From: Tubulanus polymorphus
Lineage: Eukaryota > Nemertea > Palaeonemertea > Tubulaniformes > Tubulanidae
Assembly: GCF_964204645.1 (NCBI RefSeq)
Contig: NC_134030.1
Coordinates: 9,546,278 to 9,610,277 of the forward strand
Length of the DNA: 64,000 nucleotides
Direction of reading: 5' to 3'
Numbering within the stretch: the stretch's first letter is position 1; the number at the start of each line of letters is the position of its first letter. Under the pieces are notes generated by a model. It ran no database searches. It worked only from the letters and a program-made list of their open reading frames with translations, and was not told where the DNA came from. A program made the translations under genes and the position numbers. Below are positions 8,057-16,100 of this stretch, in pieces.

Positions 8057-9134
8057 TTATTCTTTTAATTTCACTAGATAAAATCCATTCATTAAATTTA
8101 TCATCATATCCTTTATATTTCACCAAAGAATACTTTTTTCCTTTAAGAGTTTTTGTTTTTAATACCTTTTCTATTTTGTATTCTATTTCATCTGGATTTG
8201 GTACTAATGATAATTCTTGTTCATAAAAATAACCTAATATTTCTTCATCTTTTAAATCAAACAATTTATAAACAAATGGTTTAGTTAATATTATCTTTTT
8301 AATCTTGAATATTTCTTCAGTAAAATTAGGGGTATAACCTTTATAAAATGTTTTTCTATATTTAGAAATTCTTACGTGTTGTCCAATTTTAAATTTAGGT
8401 TCTCCAAAATCATGTGTAACAAATGCTCCATATAAATTATTCCAAACTATTTCTGAATTTTCTTCTTTTCTAGCTTGTATAGGTTTCATATTTATAGAAC
8501 TATGTTTAGAATTATTATAACCTTTCACTAAATCATCTAACACATCGATATATTTATCTGTTTCATTAGCAGTAAAATATTTCCACATTCTAGTTTTCAA
8601 TGTTTTATTAAATCTTTCTATAACAGATGCTTTTTTATCTGAATGTGTTGAAAAATATTCTACATCGTTATCAGATAATAGTTTTTTAAAATGTTTGTTA
8701 TAAAATTCCTTACCTTCATCAAATTGTATCTTATCTGGAATAGCTTCTTTAAATATAGATTTAAAAGCATTTGTTACTTCTATACCAGTTTTATTTTTAA
8801 TCGGGATACTCCATGCGTATCTACTGAATATATCTATAACATTTAGTATCCAAAAATATCCTTTGTTGTATTCCTCTAAGTTCTTCATATCAATTAAATC
8901 AGCTTGCCATTGTTGGTCAATATATGAAACCATTACTTTTCTTGTTAAATATTTTTTATCCATTTTCTTGTGGATTTGATATGTTGGTTGATTTTGTAAC
9001 CATGATTTTAATTCACTATATTTTATATTGCTATTATCAGATTTAATTTTATTCCATAATTCTGAAACGTTAGAATATGATACTTCACTTTCTGGGTTAT
9101 AATATAAATCTCTTAAATATTGTTCTTTTTTCAT
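8049..9134 (-). CDS. DDE integrase with C-terminal chromodomain, 361 aa
   Basis: This retroviral-type integrase has catalytic D79 (WQADLIDM), D139 (QFDEGKEF) and E173 (VIERFNKTLK). The second-to-third spacing is 33 residues by my count, slightly short of the classical 35. The N-terminal 55 residues have the conserved YYNPES...WLQNQPTYQIHK form of Maverick integrases. Residues about 240-310 look like the SH3-like DNA-binding part (KFKIGQHVRISKYR), and about 316-359 form a chromodomain (YSLVKYKGYDDKFNEW). It joins element ends to host DNA, and the chromodomain may steer insertion to modified histones. The frame is intact. It starts six bases after the preceding gene stops and overlaps the ATPase gene. 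Confidence 0.92.
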   Translation of the reverse strand: MKKEQYLRDLYYNPESEVSYSNVSELWNKIKSDNSNIKYSELKSWLQNQPTYQIHKKMDKKYLTRKVMVSYIDQQWQADLIDMKNLEEYNKGYFWILNVIDIFSRYAWSIPIKNKTGIEVTNAFKSIFKEAIPDKIQFDEGKEFYNKHFKKLLSDNDVEYFSTHSDKKASVIERFNKTLKTRMWKYFTANETDKYIDVLDDLVKGYNNSKHSSINMKPIQARKEENSEIVWNNLYGAFVTHDFGEPKFKIGQHVRISKYRKTFYKGYTPNFTEEIFKIKKIILTKPFVYKLFDLKDEEILGYFYEQELSLVPNPDEIEYKIEKVLKTKTLKGKKYSLVKYKGYDDKFNEWILSSEIKRINE

Positions 9135-9140
9135 CTTATT

Positions 9141-9569
9141 TTAATCCATTAATAATATTTTAGATTTATTTTCATTTGATTTATGATTTGACTTATTTTC
9201 TGGTATAATAGGTTTATTGTCTGTACACGGATAACTAAGTTTCCGATCATCATTGGAATCATCTTTATCATCAGAATTGAATTTTGATTTATATATTACA
9301 CCGGAGAATATAATAATTGTGATTAACCCAATTGTAATATATAAGTAATTATGAGATTCAGCTGTGCTGAATCTATTAGATGGATTATTATTTGAATCAA
9401 TACCACCGTGTGGGTGCCGTACGGCATCATCAGATAATTTCTGTGATTCATTTATGTCAGTTAATTTCTTTTTCTTAGCTTTTTTTAATTCTGAAGATCT
9501 TTTACCTAATTCTCTTGCCCATTTAATTTGTTTATCGGATCTAACCTTTTTCTTAACTCCATCACTCAT
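9141..9569 (-). CDS. Small single-pass membrane protein of the element, 142 aa
   Basis: A Lys/Arg-rich N-terminus (KKVRSDKQIKWARELGKR), which could bind nucleic acid, precedes a hydrophilic linker and a membrane segment at about residues 74-93 (YLYITIGLITIIIFSGVIY). The tail is Asp/Asn/Ser-rich. The start overlaps the stop of the gene before it by eight bases (ATGAGTGA). The G+C-richer patch near 9405-9425 stands out from the surroundings. The function is unknown. Basic-plus-membrane layout and position between the integrase and another membrane protein suggest a virion or assembly factor. Confidence 0.6.
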   Translation of the reverse strand: MSDGVKKKVRSDKQIKWARELGKRSSELKKAKKKKLTDINESQKLSDDAVRHPHGGIDSNNNPSNRFSTAESHNYLYITIGLITIIIFSGVIYKSKFNSDDKDDSNDDRKLSYPCTDNKPIIPENKSNHKSNENKSKILLMD

Positions 9570-10164
9570 TTATTTTAGTTAATTTTTGTTCCGATTCATT
9601 TTCTGTTTCGACGTTTGGTTGTAGTACATCTGTTTCGTTCTTACCTGATTTATATTCCATAGGCTTGATGTTCGAAAATGTTATGACGCCAGTAGAAATT
9701 AATGTCATAACCGATCCTAATTGAAATGAAGCATATCCAACCCATTTTTGTAATTCAGCCATAACTAAGTAGTCATTTTTCAAATCACTATATAATTTAT
9801 TTTCATCATCAATTGGTATTAACTGGTTACATAACTTAGAATAACATTTGACAATACCATTCGAAATAGAATCATTTATTTTAGATAATCTTGCCTCTTC
9901 ATAAATCTTAAAATATTTTATTACTTTATCGGGTTTCATAGAGTCTAGTTCTTGAAAAGTTATTATTTTTCCTAAGAAGTCCTTAGATTTCCCGCCAGCA
10001 ATTAATAATTCAAGATGATGCTTACAATATAAATAGTATTCATAATCAATATTGTTATTAACTTGAATAGAATTAGAAACAACTGTATCTTTATTATCAC
10101 TAATACCTAAATCATCTAATGTTTTTTCAATATCAATACTATTCTTATTAGATTTCTTTGACAT
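9562..10164 (-). CDS. Element protein with one hydrophobic segment, 200 aa
   Basis: The first two thirds are soluble and helical (YEYYLYCKHHLELLIAGGK). One moderately hydrophobic segment lies at about 147-167 (FQLGSVMTLISTGVITF), followed by an acidic, Asn-rich tail. The start is preceded, in gene direction, by two T-rich tracts and ATATAAATG, like the other element genes. It overlaps the following membrane-protein gene by eight bases. No family is recognised. Confidence 0.6.
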   Translation of the reverse strand: MSKKSNKNSIDIEKTLDDLGISDNKDTVVSNSIQVNNNIDYEYYLYCKHHLELLIAGGKSKDFLGKIITFQELDSMKPDKVIKYFKIYEEARLSKINDSISNGIVKCYSKLCNQLIPIDDENKLYSDLKNDYLVMAELQKWVGYASFQLGSVMTLISTGVITFSNIKPMEYKSGKNETDVLQPNVETENESEQKLTKINE

Positions 10165-10413
10165 TTATATTAGAGAAAAAAAGCAAAAAAAATATTATAA
10201 GTATTCTTCAAATGATACTAGATAGTTAAAGTTAAAGAACTCTAGTATTGACTACTGATACTAGCTATTTGAATTTAAAGAATTTCTATTCGGATCTATT
10301 CAAAATATAAAGTATTCTCTTTTTGAAAAGAAAATATAAAAAATATAATAGAATTCACTAGCTAGTTGAAGTTATTGTTTTTTTATTATATTTTATTTGA
10401 GATATATTATTCT

Positions 10414-11079
10414 TTAACCACTCATTAAAGACTCAACGTATTGTTCATTATTTGGATTATTATTCCATAATTCAATAAATTTCTTTGCTTTTGTTAACTG
10501 TTCTAAATATAACTGTAAATCTAGTTTATTAGATTTGGTTTGATTTTCTTTCTTTTCTAAAGGCCTTAAATTTTTCCAACCCCAAATAAGTTTTTTATTG
10601 TATTCATCGTTCATGTTAAATTTAGATATTGGTAACACGTGATCAATATGGTAATAATCCCCATAATTATCTATATTCATTTTATCATCGAATTGAAATA
10701 TAATCCATGATTTGAGAAATTCATCTGAACAACCCAATAAATTAGATAGTGTTTCTGAATGTGTTTCTTTGTTGAATAATTGTGTTAATCTAGTCCTTAA
10801 GCATTGTTTCAATCTAAAATTAAGATCTGTTTGATATCTTTCTCTCATATATTCTGTCATATAATCATTATAAGATTCTCTATTATCTTCTCGATATTGT
10901 TTGGTATATAGTTTAATACAAGTTTTACAATAATATTGAAAACCATCTTTGCTAATCTTACGCTTACTAAATTCTGTTAATGATTTATCTAATTCACACT
11001 TAGAACACTTCTTGTAGTATATGTTTATAACACCAGTGTTATTTGTAATATTGATAGTTTGTGGTTGTTCTGGTTCCAT
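10414..11079 (-). CDS. HNH endonuclease with N-terminal zinc ribbon, 221 aa
   Basis: CSKC (25-28) and CKTC (51-54) form a zinc-binding knuckle. The HNH core follows with HIDH at 144-147, WKNLRPL at 168-174 and NQTKSNK after it, all typical of phage- and giant-virus-type HNH nucleases. Such enzymes nick or cut DNA and may serve in replication, resolution, packaging or as selfish homing enzymes. The C-terminal 26 residues (EQLTKAKKFIELWNN...) are nearly identical to the tail of the next zinc-finger protein upstream. Start context: TTTTTGC...ATAATAAATGG. The frame is intact. Domain identity is secure; role is open. Confidence 0.85.
   Translation of the reverse strand: MEPEQPQTINITNNTGVINIYYKKCSKCELDKSLTEFSKRKISKDGFQYYCKTCIKLYTKQYREDNRESYNDYMTEYMRERYQTDLNFRLKQCLRTRLTQLFNKETHSETLSNLLGCSDEFLKSWIIFQFDDKMNIDNYGDYYHIDHVLPISKFNMNDEYNKKLIWGWKNLRPLEKKENQTKSNKLDLQLYLEQLTKAKKFIELWNNNPNNEQYVESLMSG
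10432..10510. repeat. 79-base direct repeat, copy in HNH gene
   Basis: It matches 11225-11303 in the zinc-finger gene with two mismatches I can see, at a spacing of 793 bases. Both copies are read in the same frame, so the two proteins share a C-terminal tail. Confidence 0.9.
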
Positions 11080-11188
11080 TTATTATACGTATTTTTGCAT
11101 GTTTGTAATAATGATTCATAGTAACAGCTGTAACAGCTGTGAATTTATAGATTTATTCCATAGCTCTGTACATTGAATGTATATAGGT

Positions 11189-11413
11189 TCAAATAGAATC
11201 ATTTTCTAGTATAAACATCGGATCCTCAACGTATTGTTCATTATTTGGATCATTATTCCATAATTCAATAAATTTCTTTGCTTTTGTTAACTGTTCTGAA
11301 TATTCTAGTTTCAATTCATTCTCTAAATGTGTTTTAGTTTTATTGTGTCTTGCTTTTTGGGATTTATCTATATCGATATTACATGTTGGACAGTAGTATT
11401 TATTTGCTTCCAT
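11189..11413 (-). CDS. Single C2H2 finger protein, 74 aa, first gene of leftward block
   Basis: One finger (YYCPTCNIDIDKSQKARHNKTKTH) is followed by a short linker and a tail almost identical to that of the HNH protein (EQLTKAKKFIELWNNDPNNEQYVE). An upstream in-frame ATG at 11446 would add 11 residues. I prefer 11413 because ATTAAAATGG there better matches the other starts and because the finger begins four residues later. It is the gene closest to the predicted Pol II promoter, so it may be an early regulatory protein; that is inference. Confidence 0.6.
   Translation of the reverse strand: MEANKYYCPTCNIDIDKSQKARHNKTKTHLENELKLEYSEQLTKAKKFIELWNNDPNNEQYVEDPMFILENDSI
11225..11303. repeat. 79-base direct repeat, copy in zinc-finger gene
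   Basis: This is the partner of 10432-10510. Homology stops sharply on both sides, inside the coding region, which is what a short recombination or conversion event would leave. Confidence 0.9.
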
Positions 11414-11453
11414 TTTAATACTATATTTTTTATTAAAATTGAACATAACACTT

Positions 11454-11500
11454 ACCTCTCAACGCGTCCCGCCACGTGTGAGTCCCGCCTATTTATACTA
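11454..11500 (-). promoter_or_regulatory. Predicted host-type Pol II promoter of the leftward block
   Basis: Read leftward, a TATA box (TATAAATA, 11497-11490) is followed by GGCGGGA (11489-11483), CACGTG (11478-11473) and a second GGCGGGA (11473-11467). A perfect splice donor, GAGAG|GTAAGT, has its GT at 11455-11454. GGCGGGA is an E2F/DP core and CACGTG a Myc/USF-type E-box. The CCAAT array lies directly upstream. All element types fit a cellular core promoter serving the early or regulatory genes. A transcription start near 11465 would leave a very short first exon, so use of the donor is uncertain. Confidence 0.55.
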
Positions 11501-11553
11501 CTCAACAGTGGGGGAAACCCAGCTGCGTGTTGAGACTTGTAAATTATGAGGCT

Positions 11554-11760
11554 TGTGATTGGCTAGTGTAATAGTAAAATACTCAACTGTGATTGGCTGG
11601 AAATACTAAACTGTGATTGGATAGAGTAATAGGGAATATTCAACTGTGATTGGCTGGAAATACTCAACTGTGATTGGATAGAGTAATAGGGAATATTCAA
11701 CTGTGATTGGCTGGAAATACTCAACTGTGATTGGCTAGCGTAATACTCAACTGTGATTGG
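11554..11760. repeat. Array of eight TGTGATTGG (inverted CCAAT) repeats
   Basis: TGTGATTGG begins at 11554, 11588, 11612, 11645, 11669, 11702, 11726 and 11752, with a degenerate ninth at 11847. Spacing alternates 24 and 33, giving a 57-base higher-order unit. On the minus strand most copies read AGCCAATCA, a perfect NF-Y site, oriented toward the leftward genes. Confidence 0.85.
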
Positions 11761-11858
11761 CTAATGTAGTTTTCTAGATGGGTTGTTCTAGAATCAACAT
11801 GTAATACGCAATACTCAACGTGTTGAGGCTTGTAAATTATGAGACTTGTGATTAGATA

Positions 11859-12066
11859 GAGTAATAGGGGTTTAGTTGTTCTATATCAAAGGTTGAGAGG
11901 TTGAGGTTGATAAATTTTCCAAATGTTAAAATAATAATAATTTCTACTTGAATTAGGAGTGTACGCGACTAATTCAAGTAGAAATTATTGTTATTTTAAC
12001 ATTTGGAAAATTTCTCGACCTCGACCTTTCGACCTTTGGTATAGAACAACTAAACCCCTATTACTC
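11859..12066. repeat. Terminal palindrome, 98-base arms, 12-base loop
   Basis: Arms 11859-11956 and 11969-12066 are near-perfect reverse complements. The few mismatches I see cluster in a TTG/TCG-rich stretch where the left arm has TG and the right arm has CG. The outer end coincides with the point where reverse-transcriptase coding sequence starts, so I take it as the element terminus. Polinton ends are usually plain inverted repeats; a foldback end recalls parvovirus termini or a head-to-head junction. Confidence 0.8.
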
Positions 12067-12840
12067 ACATTGAAGTCCCTCTGGAGTCTCGGCGAGTATA
12101 ACCGTATCATCAGCATATAACAGTAATAAGAGTTCGAATGTACCTAAGTAGATTTCATCATAATCAGTGCTTTTAACATGTTCTTCCATATCATTGATAA
12201 AAAGATTAAAAAGAAGAGGGGATAAACACTCTCCCTGTCTTACTCCAATGTTACATACAAAATACTCAGTGAAATTGTTATACTGCTTTACGCACGATTT
12301 CGTCGTTCTATACATGGAGTGTATTATTCTAAGGATTTTACCAGATAAACCATTACTATGGAGTTGGTTCATCAAAATTGACTGATCAACCAAGTCAAAA
12401 GCTTTAAAAAAATCTAGGAAAGCAGCATAGACTTTGTTACCCTTACTAATAAAATGATTTATAACTGAATTTAGGACAAATATTTGATATATGGTGCTGT
12501 ATGAAGGACTAAAACCTGCTTGCGATTCTGTGAGAACTGAAAAAGCCTCACACCAGGAAGTTAATCTTGTATTTAATATGGTTGAGAACAACTTTCCAAA
12601 AACAGACAGTATAGTAATGCCTCTAAAGTTATTCGCATTAGAAGTGGGCCCCTTCTTATGAACTGGTACTATGTATCCCATACTCCAACTTTCAGGATAT
12701 ATGCCACTCTCAAAAATCAAATTAAATAGAATAGTTTAGAGGTTTTTGAAATGATTAAATAAGCTGTTTGAATCAGGTAGTTTACATTCAGGCGTAGAAC
12801 CTTTAAATTTTGTCCACAGATCTCTATGATTATTGTTGTC
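12067..12840 (-). pseudogene. LINE-type reverse transcriptase fragment, broken at both ends
   Basis: The frame carries non-LTR reverse-transcriptase motifs in order: IVPVHKKG, FRGITILS, FLDFFKAFD, RQGECLSPLLFNLFIND and the catalytic LLYADDTVI. An in-frame stop lies upstream near 12,738, after FNHFKNL, and homology fades near 12,840. Downstream, the frame stops at once after ...EGLQC where the palindrome begins, although the domain normally continues. This is a dead fragment of a retroposon that was then split by the virus-like element, or at least abuts it. The clade (CR1/L2-like versus others) cannot be set by eye. Confidence 0.85.
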
Positions 12841-13176
12841 ATTAAATCATTGGTACCGCCGACCAGTTAAATAAGTCGACGGTTCTCGAATCGTCGGCAT
12901 CGTCGACCAATAAAGACGGTTGCCTAGGTCAAACTACAAAATAACACCTTTTTCAAAAAATTAGTGAAATTACTTGACGCACTATAATATGACCGTATAT
13001 TGGACTTGACCCAGTACCACACGATTCCTGCAGATTTGATTCCATTTGATTCTTTGTGAATTGTGTTGATTCATACATATGATCTTATCTAGACGATTAA
13101 GACGGACAGCTAAAATGTGATCTATATTGATTGTTTTTAATTCGGTTTATGAATGCATCGGTTGGTCATATTTTAG

Positions 13177-16100
13177 GGACCTGTTTCGGAAGCAGTTGCC
13201 CCGGTTGGTCGTGCCATTGCGTTTCGGGTACTGCTTCCCGAAATGCGAAAAAGGTGTGCCCTTCTTCAACGGCCGGACGTCTTAAATGCCCGGCGTCGGC
13301 ACCGTATTGCGAGAAGAGGGCAAATAGTTACCGACATTGGGAATGGAAAGGACCCGGCTGTCAAATAGGTAAGTAGAGTTCCACTTAACCAGGGGCCAGT
13401 TTCTCAAGCGCTGGTTCCAAAAGAGAACCAATGAATACATACCAAGGTTGTCATTATGCCAGATATCCACGGGATAAACCATCTTTTGAGCAACTGGCTA
13501 TACAGAAAGCCTTCACATGAGATGACGATTGCATTCCAACGAATGCCTTATTTTGCTATTGGCAGATAGTAGAATAGCGAATAAAGAATGATTTAAATGC
13601 ATTATTTCCGGGGGTAACTACGACCAGTACTATAAGAGTATTTGATGATGGACGCGGTTACTGCACATAAATATCTGTTATTGTTAATAGAAATATAAAC
13701 TAGCAACATTTATTTGCTGTCTGCCGTAGTAATAATGTGTATAATGAGTTGGCCAATTATGATACGTGAAACGTAAACATTCTAGATGAATACTGAATGT
13801 TGGGAGGTTTCTTGCGGAAAAGATCTAGAATATTTTATTCGACGACTCATTTTAGAATCTTGGAAAAAGGCTGAACAATCGACGAGAAAAGAGAAACGTT
13901 GCACGAAATGTGACTTTAGAAAGAAATATGATGGAGAAAGATCATTTCTAAAAATGTTTTCGCCTTAAATCCACGAGGGAATGATAAGGTCACGCCAAAA
14001 AATACTTTCGACCATCGAATGAAGCGAAATTGTAAAGAAACAATGCGGCGACGAAAGTCAAGGTTACATCCTAAACGTCGAATATATTTTTAATAAGATT
14101 CAGTACATACCGACTCATCGATTGCATAATAGGCAAACAGACTTTCATTTTTTCGTAAAAGGTTTTGATTTTTGTATTCTCTTTTCGTCGTTGCGTAACG
14201 TAGGTAACGTGGCTGAATCGAAGCAGGCGAGAATGTCCTCAAGTGGGGGTACTTACAATTCACAGATATACTGCTTTGATGGCGCAGTATCAAGCAGTAG
14301 GTACTGCGAAACGCGTAAGCAAACCAATCCTTGGATCATCGTCGATCTTGGCGCTAAATACGTCGTGCAAGCGGTGGATTTGTACTATTCGACAAGAAGT
14401 TCAAGCGCCTATTGTTACAGTTCTCAAAGTAAGTTTTCAGGTGAATAAGTAGTGCATACTAAGAATAAAGCAACAAATTGGAATGAAATTGGTTTGATTG
14501 ACATTTGGCATTGAGCCAGTTGCAATGGGATCGGCCGTTCCTTACTGATTCGCAATCGAGACGTAAAGGATGACATTAGGATAGGTTATGCTTTCTTCTT
14601 ATTCACTCATAACTCTGACGCTTGCTGGACCCCGTGCCGCAGTTGTCGGTTAGGTTACTGTTAAATTATTGATGTGTAAATGAGGGCAATTCCAAAACGC
14701 AAAGGAAGAAAATCATTGAATTTTCCAAAAAAATAATTTACGCAAAAAGGGTAAGCTTGCTTTGGTGATGCCTATATATCAATGTCGTACATATTACTTG
14801 TTTAGGTTTTCGACATGGATTAGGTTTCCCTAATTTCGAATATGAATTGCTTATGGTGAAACCTCTTTTTCAGGGAAGCTGAAGTGGCGTTTGTTGCAGA
14901 GCCGAGTCGGTGATGGTAACCATTACCATAATCCATTATGCACGAATTTCACCGATGTCGGGTACGGCTGCGGTAACCACGTGTTAAAACAATGCGACGA
15001 ATCGTTGATAGGGCGGTATGTTTCCGTGCAATTGATGGGTTATAAAAGATTAAGACTTACAGAGATTGTGGTCATCGGATTCAAGTATATAGGTATATGT
15101 TCGTTGTCTTCATCGTCGAAATGCCATTCCGTGTATTTTGTGGTTTGTATTATTGCGCTGTGTGATGGCTCTGTACTCATAACATCCCAATAGTCGAAGT
15201 GTGAGCATGTATCTTTTACGCGTTAGCGGCAATAGGTCTCTAGATTGCAGAATACGTGATAAAAAACAACGATTCAGTGTCAGGATACATCTCACGTCTT
15301 TTTTCAGATCCGAATGAGTGCACGTATCCAGGCTCGTACGGTTGCATGGTGGAAGCTCAGTGCAATGTAAAAGTCCCCAATAGAGTCGACTATTCGACCG
15401 GTTACTGTCATAATGGCTGTAATGCGAACTATATCGGCAAATACTGTGAAAAAGGTTAGCGTTGTCTCATCCTGCCTGCAAGGATTTGGAATTTTCTCCT
15501 AGATCTGGAACTCTAGGTGCAAATGACAGTGCACCCGGTTTACTATATGAGCAGGTTTTGTTACCTCCTTAATATCGACGCCTCGAACTTTGGATCCCTT
15601 CTTTATTGAATGAACATCGTTTACCTCACACCAAAATAACTCAATCTATTCATCTCTCATCGTTATACTTTTACAGAATTCAAATTGACGTATACTATGA
15701 AATTGGTAAGCCAGCTCCATAGCGTCATCGTCAAAATAACAAACCCACGATTACCGAATGGTAAAACAGATTCAGGAAAGGGTTTTATACGTGTGGGATA
15801 TCGCGTCCTTTACAGAAAAGTCGGCGATAAAGACTGGATCGTCGGAGGTACTGAACCACCAGCAAAACCGAGAGGCAGTAGATACGTCATGGCTTCGAGG
15901 CGAGATATAGTTATTTCAGGTCTTGCTGAAAACACCTATTACGAATTCGCCGCGAAGGCCTGGAAAATCGACGCTAATCTAAATTCGACGTTGGACGCTC
16001 GGAAATCATACGCATTTACGTTATGTTACGGTAATTCCCTCTATACTGTTAATGCATATTTCGTTTGGCATATAAAAATTCAACGCACTATATTCGTTTT

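Larger units (their letters stand above)
1..12066. mobile_element. Right part of an integrated Polinton/Maverick-like virus element
   Basis: Seen: about 12 kb of strongly AT-rich, tightly packed intronless ORFs, unlike the intron-rich host DNA to the right. It includes a DDE integrase with a C-terminal chromodomain, a Walker-type packaging ATPase, a candidate double jelly-roll capsid protein and an HNH nuclease, arranged as two converging gene blocks. Known: integrase plus A32-like ATPase plus jelly-roll capsid is the hallmark set of Polintons and relatives, which are integrating DNA viruses. Inferred: the right boundary is about 12,066, where a terminal palindrome stops and a reverse-transcriptase reading frame begins abruptly. 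The left end and any DNA polymerase are outside the window. Almost all genes are open, so the insertion is probably young. Confidence 0.85.

Noticed and set aside
9364-9582. Plus-strand ORF of 72 aa opposite the 142-aa membrane protein
   Set aside because: Antisense to a better supported gene, with no T-tract motif and no recognisable content.
1-11446. DNA polymerase B, protease or minor capsid genes of a full Polinton
   Set aside because: Looked for polymerase motifs such as DxxSLYP and YxDTDS and for an adenain-like protease in all visible ORFs and found none.
11554-11760. CRISPR-like array
   Set aside because: The repeat unit is only nine to a dozen bases and the spacers are themselves repeated; this is a promoter-type CCAAT array in a eukaryotic genome.
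14471-14870. Possible extra exon in the intron that splits the lectin domain of copy 1
   Set aside because: The two flanking exons join in phase and copy 2 has the same junction, so no further exon is needed.
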